Part shown: positions 34,521 to 46,540 of the stretch, in pieces | How positions within the stretch are numbered: position 1 is the stretch's first letter | Layout of the letters: each line of letters starts with the position of its first letter | Assembly (NCBI RefSeq): GCF_019320115.1 | Contig: NC_089589.1 | Span: 22,945,273 to 23,009,272 of the forward strand | Length of the DNA stretch: 64,000 bases | Source of the DNA: Miscanthus floridulus | Taxonomy: Eukaryota; Streptophyta; Magnoliopsida; Poales; Poaceae | Direction of reading: 5' to 3' | The notes under the pieces: generated by a model | What the model was told of the DNA's origin: nothing | Seen by the model: only the letters and a program-made list of their open reading frames with translations | Database searches by the model: none | Translations under genes and position numbers: made by a program

Positions 34521-34729
34521 AATTTGTCGACTATAAAGTTAGATCGCATCAAGCTCAATAATTTTGTTATAAAACATCTTGATCTAACTTTATATGAAAA
34601 AAATATGGAGTTTTCAAGACAAGTATTCTAAAAAACGAGCTTTGTGTACTGCACACCTCCACCGGCGAAGCTACATTGGGGCCATAGAGGGCAATGGTGC
34701 CCCTTGCATGCATTAAGTTCCAAGGATTG

Positions 34730-34839
34730 TCATGTGCAAGTGCATGTATATTTCCACACAGTCTGCTCGCATGGCTGCAGGATCGTCATGTGCAAGTGCA
34801 TGCATGTTTCCACAGTCTGCTCGCATGGCTGCAGGATCG
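34730..34839. repeat. Two-unit tandem repeat, 56 and 54 bp
   Basis: The unit starting TCATGTGCAAGTGCATG and ending GGCTGCAGGATCG occurs twice back to back. Confidence 0.9.
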
Positions 34840-35399
34840 TTATCTGTTACTCCATTCACATATTAGTGGCTAATTGGTTCCAAAAATGTTTTACGATATC
34901 ACGGCATCTAAGAGCAGTCTATAGGCAGCTCCAACAATCGACTTTTGAGCTAGCTCTAAGCATTTTTAATATTTTAATAGAGGAGAGAGAAAAGCAAACT
35001 CTTGATCATTGCCGTGTAGGTAGCCTTTTTATTTCTCCCAGGAAATATTTTCCCACCAACACCATGCCACACGTCCTTTTTTCAACCCTACTCTTTCCCA
35101 TGCCGCCACCATTGGTGATGCTCTTGGCCCGACCTAACACCTGTCCTATCCTAGTAAGGTCCATTCAGTGTGCCTGGTGAGTCACTAGACCTCGTTGTTC
35201 GGTCTCCGTAGTCCTCGCCCTCTCGTCCCTAGACCCCATCGTTCGGTCTCCAGTGGTCCTCTCCGTCGTGACCCCATAGCTCCTCACACTCATGCCCCCA
35301 TACCTCAATCGGTTGGAAGAACGGTGGATATGACTGAATAGCGAGTGGATCCCATATACCAGTGTGATTTTTTTTATTTTTAACACATTTTGTAAACAA
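34840..35399. other. No gene recognised
   Basis: The region contains repeated CCTCGTTCGGTCTCC / CCATCGTTCGGTCTCC phrases at 35190-35255 and an AT-rich stretch. The 178-codon open frame at 34644-35180 spans the tandem repeat and shows no family features. Confidence 0.45.
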
Positions 35400-38234
35400 A
35401 TTTTAAATCTAACACTGTTTTTTTTTCAGAACTAAAATTTTTGGCCATGCCTATTGGCATGGCGCGGCGAAACGCCTATGCCACGCCATGCATGGTGGCG
35501 CAGCAGGAGGATGACGTGGTGACCACCGGGACTGCTGACCGGTGACGTGGCATGGTCTACCGCGCCACCGATCTTGGCGCGGCACTGACGCGCCATAGCC
35601 CATGGCGTGGCAGGATCAGGTAAATATCACCCGCGAGCCGCCCCTGCCCGCGAGCCGCCCGCCCTGCCTCCTGCCTGCCCTCCACGCCCGCTGTGCCGCT
35701 GCCGCTCCCGCCCGCCCTCCCGCCCGCCGCTGCGCAGCGCCCCGACGGCCGCCCGCCCATGCCACGAACGTCGGCGCGTCATGGCCGCCGGCCGCCCGCT
35801 CATATCAAGGTAGCTTCCTCTCTCGATTTCTTGTTATTATGATTGTTACTTTAGTTAGGTTAGTGAATTTGTTAGGATTTGTTAGTGATTTAGGATAGTG
35901 ATTTAGAATTTGTTAGGATAGTGATTTAGAATTTGTTAGTGATTTAGGATAGTTAAGGTTTGGTTAGGTAGTTAGGGTTTAGGTTACTGTTAGTTAGGAT
36001 TTTGGGTTTGGGGATTGATTAGGTATTTATTATTTAGTTAGTTTATAGTAGTAAAGGTTGTCAGTATAGATACTAGTTTTCAAGTGTCGGTACTTAGTAC
36101 TGCATGATACGGCGATCTGAATGACTTGATGAAGTTTCGTCAAATGCTTATTTTCCTAGTGAAGTTGTTTAATATGTCTGTTAATATTACTTTGAATATA
36201 TACATGTGCTTTCATATTGTGTTCGTATTGCATAACAAGTAGTTTAAATTTTGCACTGCTACATAATGTTATTTTGAATATTGTTAATTTGAATACTCTA
36301 ACCCTTTGTTTATCAATTTATAATAGGATGGCCCCTCCCACGCAGCACCCGTTGTATCCCCTTCTTGAGATGGAGTACGACAACTAGCACCGAGCACACA
36401 TCTTGACTGACACGAACATAGAGGTGGCTTTGCCTCCTTTGAGGACCCGCACGCACATCAGCGCGCACCAGTGGGACGAGCGTTACGCGCCGTACATACG
36501 GTGTGCCGTCCTCTTCGAGTTTGTCCGTGTTGTCAACTACGGTCTTCCGCCCCTTGACCCAACACTACTTACTACAGCTGTAGACAGGTGCGAGTGCATT
36601 CTTTGTACGTAAACATTCTTATAATAAATTTGAGGCAACTAACAGTCGTTCTATTCTTATAACAGGTGGAGCCCTGAGACCCACACGTTCCACCTACCTT
36701 GCAGCGAGATGACCTTGACCATGCTGGACGTGAAGGCTATCTTTGGCCTTCGGTTGGGGGGACTTCCAGTGACATGGATAGTTGACAACGATCACTGGAG
36801 GGAGCTGGTGGCTCAGTTCACTAGCTTTCTTCCACCGGACGACGAGGCTTCCAAGAAAAATAAGTGAGCTATTCAAGCCTATTTAATACTTGCATTGCTT
36901 TCCAGCAGCCATCGGGTCTCATTTTCTTTGGTCAATTTCAGGAAAAGTTCCGGTGTTTCGTCGTCTTGGATCATAGAGCGCTTTGATTACTTGGACCCAC
37001 AGGCTGATGAGGCTCAGATGGACAGATTCGCTAGAGTATGGCTCTGGCACGTCCTTGGTGCTTTCCTTTTCCCAGACGCCTCGGGCAACACCATCAGCTG
37101 GATCTTTATTGACAAACTACGCCAGCCGTGGGAGAACATAGTGGCGTACAGCTGGGGCAGCGTAGTCCTGGCATAGATGTATTGATAGCTATGCGTTGCC
37201 TGCCGTCGCACCTCAGGGTATGCGAACGTTGGGGGTTGCTCCTACCTAGTCCAGGTTTGGTGTTGGGAACGATGGCCCGTTGGGAGGCCCCTTGCTACTG
37301 GTTTACCGGTAAGTACTTCGGTTCACTATATTCCTCGAGGCAGTTACATATGATGAAATTATTAATGGCTAATTCATTATCGTGTTCAATGCAGCATTGG
37401 AACGGGCATGATACACTCCCTACAGCTCTGTATATCTGGACGGATGCAGAGTTAGTCAGAGGGAATGCGAGGCGCAAGTACAGGGAGTATACGGACGGTC
37501 TCGACGTCCTGACAAAGCACCAGGTTACGCTCTCTTTACTATCATACACGTGTCTTGTTCGATGTACACTATATTACAACCTAACTCAATTACGAAATGT
37601 TCAGGTGCATTGGTGTCCTTGGGATGCTCCGGAGCTCGAGTACTATCTGAGTCCTGTCACTAGGGATGAGGCAGACGAGTATCGCTGCAACGTTCCTCTT
37701 ATTTTCTTCCACGTGGTCGAGATTCACTTGCCCATCAGGGTTTGTAGACAGTTTGGAAGAATGACAGGCTACCCACCACCGCTTTACTCCACCAACCAAG
37801 AATTGCACGAGCGCGTTATCGATTAATAGCAAAGCTACAATTCAGTGGTGTGTATGGTACAACTAACAATCGTTTTGTTGCAGGTATGATCGCAGGAAGA
37901 GGTACAAGATGAAGGATTGGCGCGTGACACACCTCCCATACATCCAGTTGTGGCAGAACAGCGACTGGCAGCCGGTCCATGCGGGTCCCCCACACGACCA
38001 GCACACCTTCGACGAGTACCTGCGGTGGCTTCACAGGTCCACGAGGACACATATCAAGCCCCCGTACACTGAGGAGATTGACGAGGACTCCGAGGAAGAT
38101 GTGATCGAAGATGTGTACGACGTTCCCACTAGGGACGACACACAACTTCAAAGAGCCCCGGTTCAAAGATACGTGGTAAGATACTCGAATGGTACAATTT
38201 GTTATCCATTTGGTATTAAGTATGTGAACTTCAG
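35400..38234 (+). mobile_element. Plant-mobile-domain transposon fragment
   Basis: The left part (35450-35610) has inverted-repeat-like GGCATGGCGCGGC / GCCACGCC motifs and a GC-rich leader, followed by an intron-containing gene for a plant mobile domain protein. Right homology ends at 38234, exactly where the second NLR upstream block starts. Terminal repeats and target duplications were not found, so the element is truncated at least on the right. Confidence 0.6.
36328..38175 (+). pseudogene. Plant mobile domain (aminotransferase-like) protein, decayed
   Basis: Exons fit splice signals at 36328-36587, 36666-36863, 36942-37308, 37395-37523, 37605-37814 and 37884 to about 38175. The translation has the plant mobile domain layout: ETHTFHLPCSEMTLTMLDV, then AIFGLRLGG, SWIIERFDYL, WLWHVLGAFLFPDASG, CSYLVQVWCWERWPVGRP and DWRVTHLPYIQLWQ. 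The family includes transposon-borne proteins and host relatives such as MAIN/MAIL1. Stops lie in exon 1 (TAG at 36385-36387) and in exon 3 at about 37174-37190 (three within a few codons). At least two look like TGG-to-TAG and CGA-to-TGA transitions. The exon 5-6 join is also slightly out of frame. It is not functional as read. Confidence 0.8.
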
Positions 38235-40080
38235 AGGCAACTTTATAGTTGGCCATGGTCGCCCAGTTAACTGAGCTGGTAGTGGCAGGCAGAGTCTGAA
38301 CATCTTCAAATACTTCAAATAAGTTATAGTCTTACAGATGGTATCAGGGTCAATAATTTTGATATAAATTTATCTTCATGCAAATTCGTATTAAAAAAAT
38401 TATGAATTTTTTTTGACGACACTTCTTTTCAGAAACGGGCTTGCCACCTCTGTTAATTGTTATGTCTAGATCCTAGTTTTATCTTTAACCATTCGTATGA
38501 ACGCCTTCTTTTATTTGTTCAAGTTACTAAAAAAGAGTTTAGGTCCTAGTAGTATTGCTTTCCACATGTTGATTAAGTTGAAACACAGCTTGCACGCCAA
38601 CGCTCAATACGTTGAATTTATTATAACACAGGATTATATTTGTAGTAGTATTGTTTTATATAACGTAGAATGGTAAAAAATACATTACTAATATTGATAT
38701 TACATAATTTTTTATTCAAAATGTATCAACTTATTCGGAATACCAAATTATGAAATCTATTATCATGAAGTGTTAATATAAATTAAAATTAATAATTGGT
38801 GATATTGCTATTGATTTGGTAGGTGAACATTTTTCCATGTTTCATATTCTATTAAAATAAATATTTATCCTATGTATACATGTGAAAGATAATATTATGC
38901 TTAATTTTAACTTCATGGTTGTTGAATGTTAAATTATTATTTTTGTAATAGCATATATTAGTATTTAATGTAGATTTGAGAATTTTTATTTGTTTCTTTA
39001 TAATAGCCGTGGTAGAAAAAATATAGAGGTGTTACATTATATGCTATTTAATAATAGCGTATATGGGTATGTTGAATGCAAACTTAGAGGTTACTTTGCA
39101 TTATCCTTCATATTGATAGAGGTGGTTAATTTATAAAATTATCAGGGAGTATTTTAAATTGTCTTTCATAATGGCAGGTGTAGGTAATTTAGATACAATG
39201 TTAGAGAATTATTTTGAATTGTCTTGATAATGACAAAGGTGGATAATTCAGATGTAATGTTAGGGGGTTATTTTGAATTATCTTTAACAATGACAAAAGC
39301 GGTTTATTTAGATGCAAATTTAGGGGTTAGCTTGAATTATTTTTCAAAATAACAAAGGTGGGTAATTTATATATAAGTTTAGGGGGTTATTTTGAATTAT
39401 CTTTCATAATGGTATATGTGGATAATTTAGGTGCAAGATTCAAAGGTTACTTTATGTATTTTTGATAATAGCAAAGGTAGGTATTTTTATAAATGATAAC
39501 ATATCCAATGGCTATTATCAACGATGACGATTAAAGTTTATCAAATTAATGGTTAGATGTTTCTTATTATTGTGAGAGTTTCTAGGATCTATTTTTTGAC
39601 TAGCACGTCAAGTGAGAATTAACGTGGTGCCTTTAATTACTTAATAGTAGAATTAGGTCTTGAGTTGGTTTTTGATAAATATTTTTTTTTACCAAGAGAC
39701 GTTTGAGGTCATAATAATAATAACTAAATTGGTCTGTTACTCCTCAAAACTCTTCTTTCCATTGTCTTAAAAAAACAGATGAGAGACCCACACACACACG
39801 GGAGACTCTCGCTCAGAATGCAATGCCGATGGGGTTGTTGGAGGGAGAAAGAAGGCACACAACTTTTACTTTTGTAGAGAAAGCGCCACATGCAGATGGG
39901 ATTAGTCGATTACCCTTTTCCTTCATAATTCTGGTAGTTTGATCATGCGCGTCCATGGCTAGGTGCCTAGGTGTGAAAGAGAATGATGCCGCCCATGCTG
40001 GCTTTAACTTTTCAGTACATTCACTTCCTTATATAACCAAAAGTATGGTCGGAGATTAGCTTTTAGATAATTTTTTGTGG
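38235..40080. repeat. NLR upstream block, copy 2 (pair 32236-34112)
   Basis: Collinear with copy 1, including the TATA-like CTATAAAG (minus strand, 38241-38248), TTGACC (38348-38353) and the 60-bp minisatellite (38935-39490). The transcribed leader that should follow on the minus strand is replaced by the plant-mobile-domain element. Confidence 0.95.
38935..39490. repeat. Degenerate 60-bp minisatellite, copy 2
   Basis: Same period and unit order as 32940-33490, with scattered substitutions only, so unit number has not changed since the block was duplicated. Confidence 0.85.
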
Positions 40081-40145
40081 TTAGCGGAGTAGAAAAAGTG
40101 AAGTCGATCTACAACGAGTCAACGACTGGCAAACTTTAAGTAAGC

Positions 40146-40295
40146 GCGTGAAGCATGGCTGTTTGATTAGCATCAGCATGTTTACTACTAGTTCGTTGGG
40201 TCGTGGCTGGTAGGCCGTCGTTTGGAACAAATATATAGATCGGCTTATTGAGTTATACTATATCATGTCTTTCCACCCATTTATGATCCCTCTAT
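40146..40295. repeat. Direct repeat with 41325-41480
   Basis: Both contain GCGCGTGAAGC, TGGCTGTTTGATT, TAGTTCGTTGGGTCGTGGCTGG, and CAAATATATAGATCGG in order. The pair brackets about 1 kb of AT-rich and then GC-rich sequence, which could be an insertion. Confidence 0.85.
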
Positions 40296-41324
40296 TACTT
40301 CTAGACTTAACAAACTAGGTGCATCTATTAGTACAAATAATGGTTCTCCTCCCTCTTTTCTAAATTATAAATTATTTGGACTTTTTTTTAATGGTATCTA
40401 GTAGACATAGCATATACCTAGGTGTACAACAAAAGCTATATATACATACAAAAGCCGAAATAACTTATAATTTAGACTGTAGGTAGTACTATTTTACCCT
40501 CCATTACCTTCGGTTAAAACAAGTTATATAGGCTAAAGGTGTCGCTAAGAATAACCATAACCGCAACAAGTCTTAGCTCCAACACTAATCTCGATGAGGA
40601 CAAAGAAGACATCTTAGATGCATAGTCAACCACTTATGTGTGATTTTGATGAGTGCCACTAGATCAAGGCCTTGTGAACATTTGCTGTGGGAGAGGGGGT
40701 TATCGCGCTATTGGGGATCGCGCAACCTCCTTGTTCCTCCTGGCTGTCCTCCTCCCTGCACCCCGCCCTCCACCGAAACAGAGACACCTGGAGCATCAGA
40801 GCACACGCCGCACACCACCACCACCGCCACTACAGCAATGGCGCGCGCCTTGGCCTGCCAACACGGTTTCCACCGTGGCGCCGCCCAACTCCACCCCCAA
40901 GGCATCCCCTCCCACCACGGCTCCCAAGGCCAAGGCCACCTGCGCCCACTGCCTCCCCGCCGGTGGCCGAGCCCGCCCACGGGAGGGAGGGACAGAGAGA
41001 GAGAGAGAGAGCGAGCGGGAGGGAGAGGAAGCGGGGTCGCGACCATCGCTCACCACTACTATAGAAAGGATTTTCGTAGCGTCTCAAATGGCTTTTAGAA
41101 AACAAAAAATTGGTGTCTTTCTCAAGATTGAAACTCAAGACCTCTCTACCAGAGTACTACACACTAGTTTGTGAGTATATATAGGACGCTTTTTTTTTGT
41201 GCATCAACATTTCGTAATCTTGCATTTAATATTTTAGCCCCTAAATGACTTCAAATGAAAAGGTTTCAACTTTATTATGAAATATTAAAGATGGGAAAAT
41301 CACGATTAAGAGAAAAGAAGGTGC
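40296..41324. other. Unassigned sequence between direct repeats
   Basis: Left part is AT-rich. At 40640-41045 there is a GC-rich, proline-coding block with open frames in all three plus-strand frames, which argues against any single being a gene. A GA run lies at about 40994-41012. A CACTACTATAGAAAGG string at 41054 resembles a CACTA terminus, but no partner or subterminal repeats were found. Confidence 0.4.
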
Positions 41325-41632
41325 GCATGAGCGCGTGAAGCAAGCATGGCTGTTTGATTGGCATCAGCATGCATGTTTGCTAGTTCGTTGGGTCGTGGCT
41401 GGTTGGCGGGTCGTTTGGAACAAATATATAGATCGGGTTATTGAGCCATCCTATATCATGTCTTTCCATCCATTTATGATCCCTGTGTTATATATACGTT
41501 GAGGAGTTGTTGCCGCCTCACCAACTAGCTCGCTTTTTGAATACAGCATTGACCGCTGTGTGCAAGCAGAGCCCTTGGTCATTTGCTGGATTGTCGTGGA
41601 AACCCACGCTTTTACAGGCTTCCACTAGTTCC

Positions 41633-41636
<4 letters not shown>

Positions 41637-41707
<71 letters not shown>
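41637..41707. repeat. (CT)n microsatellite, about 35 units
   Basis: Uninterrupted CT dinucleotides over about 70 bp in the NLR-C 3' flank. The paralogous site near 12530 has only TTTTCTCGTATAAG, so the run expanded on the NLR-C side. Confidence 0.95.
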
Positions 41708-41710
<3 letters not shown>

Positions 41711-42344
41711 TAAGCATTCTAAATACAGGCTTCCAACTAAATATAGACTTCTTTTGATCTTACCTAGGCCACACTCACTTTCTAGGCAAAAACTCTTAAC
41801 TAGGCAAGTCATCGAGACCTACCAAACATAAACCCATAAATGGGCATTATTCCTACTTACCCGAAAATTCAAGAGAGGCTCGTTGGCAAGCATACATGTA
41901 CATACATTAATTAGTAGGCAAGCTGCATTTTCATGCTCACAATAATGAATCCGCAAGCCAGAATAAGCTGTATCATAACATTTGTTTTGTAACCACTCAG
42001 AACTTTATTATATATGTACATGGCTCTCAATTCTCAGGTGGTATAAACTGTATCCACAGTAAATCAGATTCAAATAAAAGAAACTAATTCACATCACATC
42101 GCATATTCTAGTCCTGTTGTATTTATTTGCAGTGTCCAACATCTGACTGCCTCAAGACGACCCGCAGCGCAGTAATCAGCAATGGAGCCGATGGGGCAGC
42201 CTCTAAGGTTCCTTTTAGTCCATGCGGCAGGTCACAGATGGGCACTCCACCTGCAGGCAAGGTCTTTTATGCATTTTTATAATCGACAGTGCTAGACGTA
42301 TGTAGTAATAATAGTAGTCTTGGAGTAGCATGCATACTTGATTG

Positions 42345-44340
42345 TTACTCCCTCTGTTGTTCCCTGACTTCCCTTGAAACTTCCTCCACTTTGTCCACCT
42401 CCGTTTCATCCCCTGAAACGGCATGTCTAGTCAAATAACGAGAAATTCCAAGAGCAAGAAAGGTAATCAGCATACAACATATATAGCAGCAGTATTGTGT
42501 TAATTTACCTGAAGCGTTAGCAGAGGGGCTGATGTTTGTCTTGAAGCTAAAAGGATCTCTCGTGTACTTCACATACCACTTGCTTTTAATGTTGTTGCCG
42601 TAATCATGTGCATATGCCTTAACTTGCTTGATATGGCTGAACTTGTCCCACTCAGGGCCAGATTCCCGTTTAGCTATGGAAGCCAGCAGCGGGAAGTCAC
42701 AGTATATATCCAAAAGCCTTGGGTTTATGTCCGTCAAGTATCCAGGGAGTGTTTCCAGGACGGAGTCCGCCCTCAGCTCGAGCCTCTGAAGTGCAGGCAA
42801 ACCCTCCAATACCTTCAACTCCGGGCACAGAAAGATCACAAGGTTCTGCAAATTTGGCAGATTGCTGATCCTCTCCAGGGCAGGACATAGACCCACAATA
42901 ATTTCCAAACCAGAACCAAAGTTCTCCATAGCGCTTGGGTGCTCATGATGGTGTGGTAGTAAGAACTGTGGCCCAACACGCTTGATGGCTGGGGCGCTTT
43001 TAATCTTTAGGAACTCCAAGCTGGGGAGCTGCCACAAGCCATCAGGTAGCTCTGTGCAATAAGGCAAGTCATCCATCACTAGATTCCTCGAGCTTCCAAG
43101 GGACAAAATTGTTGTCGTTATCATCCACTTTGGAAGTCGTTGACCAAAGTACCCTTCGATTGCTAGAGTTTCTAAGCAAGGTGGAGGGCAGAGCTCATCA
43201 AACACCTTCTCGATTTGTTGCTGCTCTTCCTGTTTCACCAACCGGTGAGCACCTCCACTTCTACTAGTGCACTGTAAGTACAGATCGCTGAGGCACACCT
43301 TTTCACCAAGCCTGGCTTTTATAGCAAATGAGGAAGAAGATACATTCTCTAGGCCCTCAAATTAGTTAGGCCGCCGAAACCCCTGCGTATATTTTTTATA
43401 CCTGAGGCACCAAGGCTTAGATACCTCAGCTGCTGTAACTTTCCAATGCCACAAGGAAGCTTCACCAAACTTCTACAATGAGAAAGGTCAATGCATTGTA
43501 AGAATTTCATCTTGGCTATTTTTTCTGGCAGCCTAGATGTGTCAGTGCCATCTAGACACAAATACCTCAAGTGTTTGAGTTGGACCAAAGATTTAGACAA
43601 TGCATCAAAATTTGCTTGTTCTATATGTAGGGTCCGCAAACATGGAAAACATGACAGTGAATCACCTGGGTTGATCTTTATTTTCCCAACTAAAATTAGT
43701 GTTCGTAGTGATATATGTGCTTGCAGGGAACTCCATGCTAGCTTATTTGACTCTGATACTTTGTTTTCTAGTGATAACCGAATAATATTTTCTGGAATGC
43801 TATTAATGGTTGGGCCAGCTTCACTTTTCTGAGTTACCAGTGCTTCAACTCTAGTCAAATACTGAGCAAATGAACGAACAATATCATGAATATTGCAAAC
43901 TCCATGGTCCACATACCTTGGATCTGGCTCTAGAAGGTTCCTAGCTATTAATTGGTCATAGTATTCTTTTCCTAATACTTCTAAATCTTTTGAGTTTCCA
44001 TGAACAAATCCTTCACTAATCCACATGGCAACAACTTGCTCATCCCAGAAAACTGTGCTCTTGGGGAGGAGGGTGTAGTGCAGAAAGCAAGACTTCAACC
44101 CAGGTTGCAAATCTTGATAGCTAAGGTTTGTATAGTTTAGCTCCAGGCATTTGGGATACTGACCATGTAGAATCATTTAGGATTTTTGTCCAGTCGCTTC
44201 GCCTAGTTTTTTTTTTGGCGGAGAAGGCCTCCTATTACTTTGACAGCGAGAGGCAAACCATCACATTTTGCTACAATCAACATTCCAATGTCCTTCAATG
44301 CATCAACCTTTGGTTCGTCATTGTTTTTGTTTCCGACCAC
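42345..44340 (-). pseudogene. NLR-C: decayed CNL exon 2
   Basis: Exon 2 starts at 44340 with VVGNKNNDE after an AG acceptor. GLPLAVKVIGGLL follows, then a run of 10 A (minus strand, 44207-44216) breaks the frame at RQKKN. Further on come the winged helix (LKSCFLHYTLLP), an IHD in place of MHD (NIHDIVRSFA) and LRRs. About 100 bp of LRR codons present in NLR-B are missing at 43350, and a short unrelated stretch replaces codons near 43230-43260. The final frame (43298-42345) runs through the last LRRs to SPSANASGKLTQ, a hydrophobic segment (MLITFLALGISRYL) and a longer charged tail. It is probably the 3' half of the gene whose exon 1 is NLR-D. Confidence 0.88.
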
Positions 44341-45380
44341 CTGCAGCAGCAACTTAAGCTTGTTAATTGAATGGAATATGTAGATATAAATACACTTGGT
44401 CATTTAATTGGAAGGAAAATCAAGTGCTAGTAAACGATACTGTGTGCAGAGGTAAAATTCACATGCGACGTTCTAAGCGTATGACCGATGTACCAGTCTA
44501 CTAAAATAGATGGAAAAATCATCGTATATGTATATCACTACGGTGCAATTAGGTGACGTCTGTGACGTCTGTGTTCTCATTACCAACTCTCGTATCCTCT
44601 ATAGTCACTCTATCATCTACCTGATGTTTATAGTCACTCCAGTATTTATTGTATATATTTTATTTAATTTTTTCTTATTTTATTAAAAAAAGGTTGTACA
44701 GTATGCCATATTACTTCATCACTGCCAAGTACTGAGAGTGAGAAGTGATAAAAAAGCACAAAATGTACGCTAGATTAATGCATCTTCACTGCCTGTACCC
44801 GACAATGATAAATGATAAAAAAAAGCAAAAAAATATGTCTTCACTATTTAAACTCAAGATCTCAACATTCTCTTGAGCATCTATACCAGCAGAGCTATAC
44901 AACACTTGTGACTATACAACTGATGTTATTGTTTTAACTACACAATTTTGAATCTTATATTGCATAGTTGATACTCTAAATGATCTCAAATGAAAAGGTT
45001 GTTAACTGTTGTAGATCTCATTGACTACTAACTCTACTATTGACTTTGTCTCCATTCGACATCATTAACCATCTCAAATCCCGTTGGAAAACTTACATAG
45101 AATATTTTGATATGTAAACCTGATGAAATAAAACATAGATTAACAAGATCTTAATGTGGAAACTAATCTTAGATACTAACTAGAGCCTATGAACGCCATC
45201 TGTGTCACTGGAGATGTGATGGAGTTGATGTAGATGAAGTAGGTGTACTGATCTTCACCAATTGAGAGTTAGAACTCTCTCTTGATGAAGAGCTTGGTGT
45301 AGATCTGCAGCAACAGTTCGTGGACATGGGAGACGGCCTTCCTAAACCCTCCAGCGTTTTAGTGACCGGTTATGTGATTT
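43350..45380. repeat. Segmental duplication (pair 18009-20053)
   Basis: Collinear with the NLR-B2 block through exon 2 part, acceptor, intron start and LTR-like sequence. It ends at GTGACCGGTTATGTGATTT, after which the C side runs into a TATA-like ATCTATAAATAAG (minus strand) and a CACTA element. Confidence 0.92.
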
Positions 45381-45521
45381 GTTTCACGTGGATGGAGCTG
45401 CTAGGGGCATCCCTTCTTATTTATAGATGCGCTCACTACTACCACTAGTAGAGAAACGACCTTTGATCCACTTCAAAATTTGGCTTTAGTCCCGGTATTT
45501 TTCGCGCCCGGGACTAGAGAG

Positions 45522-45767
45522 ACCTTTAGTCCCGGTTTGTAGCTCCAAACGGGACTAAAGGTCCCTGCCCAACGGCTACTGCGGCAGGCTTTTGCTGCAG
45601 GGGACCTTTAGTCCCGGTTGGATATACCAACCGGGACTAAAGGTTAACTTTTACTCCCGGTTGGTACCTCCAACCGGGAGTAAAAGTCTACTCCCGGCTG
45701 GAGGCTCCGTCCGGGACTATAAAGTGACCTTTAGTCCCGGTTTCTGTCTTCAACCGGGACTAAAGGT
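45522..45767. repeat. Four 41-bp perfect or near-perfect hairpins
   Basis: Hairpins at 45522-45562, 45604-45644, 45647-45687 and 45727-45767 each pair about 17-18 bp (such as ACCTTTAGTCCCGGTT with its complement) around short loops. The third uses ACTTTTACTCCCGGTTGG instead. They are subterminal repeats of the CACTA element and a plausible source of small RNAs. Confidence 0.9.
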
Positions 45768-46218
45768 CCCCTCCTATATAGCCCTTCTTCCTCCCCGAGC
45801 CCGAGCCACTTCGAGCTCAGTGTTCTTGCTTCATCGCCGGCCTCTCTTTTTCCTCATCACCGGTAATCACAAGATTTTCTTCGATTCCTCCATCGATTCT
45901 TCAGTTCTAAAGGTTACCAACTTTATACTCTCATGTTTCATCAGTAGCATATCTCATTTTGTGGACTAGATATATGCGGTTTTTTATGGTGGATTTTTTT
46001 TATTTGTAAGCCATTTAAGCTCAAAATCACTTTAAAGTTTGCATATTTGGATGAAGGAAGGTTAAAGTAGTTATTCAAAACTAGTATTCAGCTTTCATTT
46101 CTAGCATGCATAGCACACTTCATGGTTTAGAGATATAGAGAATTTTAGAGTTTTTTTAATTTTATTTGTTTATAAAATGAGAAATTTATATTATATTAAA
46201 AATGAGTTTAGAGAGTAG

Positions 46219-46540
46219 ATGGCAACTGCTTCCGGGTCCTCGGCCTCTCATCGGGTTTCAAAGCGACTGAGGCCGGACCTCCCTCTCATTGCATGCGGCA
46301 AGTGTGAGGAGAAGATTGTGATGGAGTACCGGGTGAGGAAGGAGTGTCCCAACAAGGGCCGTATCTTCTACAAGTATCCGGATCGCAATGTGAGTTATTT
46401 TGTCGCATTTGATGATTATGGTTAATTTATACTTATTTTCATGATGATTGTGATTAAAGTTCTAATTTTTTGTTTTAATTTCAGTGGGATGGCACTGGAT
46501 GTTCAGGCTGGTACTGGGAGGAAGAGTATGTTGAATGCCT
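46219..46540 (+). pseudogene. GRF-type zinc finger gene fragment
   Basis: Exon 1 (46219-46389) gives MATASGSSASHR, then ACGKCEEKIVMEYRV and CPNKGRIFYKYP. A GTGAGT donor and TTTCAG acceptor (46484) lead to exon 2 (46485 to about 46540), WDGTGCSGWYWEEEYVEC. Together these form most of one GRF zinc finger, a nucleic-acid-binding fold common in plant transposon-borne genes. The ligand normally read as FYKCP is FYKYP here, so one zinc cysteine is lost. The C-terminus is removed by the junction with copia sequence. Confidence 0.8.

Larger units (their letters stand above)
45443..46540 (+). mobile_element. CACTA element end carrying a GRF zinc-finger fragment
   Basis: Begins CACTAGTAGAGAAACGACC, a typical CACTA terminus, followed by repeated TTTAGTCCCGGTT / AACCGGGACTAAA. 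A two-exon gene fragment follows. The right side is cut off at about 46540, where a minus-strand copia integrase begins. The other terminus is absent. Confidence 0.8.

Noticed and set aside
32236..40080. The 1.85-kb direct repeats as LTRs of one retrotransposon
   Set aside because: The repeats lack TG/CA ends, begin at an NLR TATA region, contain NLR upstream sequence and enclose no gag-pol or primer-binding site. Segmental duplication fits better.
41054..41070. A further CACTA terminus (CACTACTATAGAAAGG)
   Set aside because: No subterminal repeats, no partner end and no matching 3-bp duplication were found. The string could arise by chance.
40640..41174. A proline-rich secreted protein gene
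   Set aside because: All three plus-strand frames are open and low-complexity, with a GA run at the end, so codon choice does not favour any frame.
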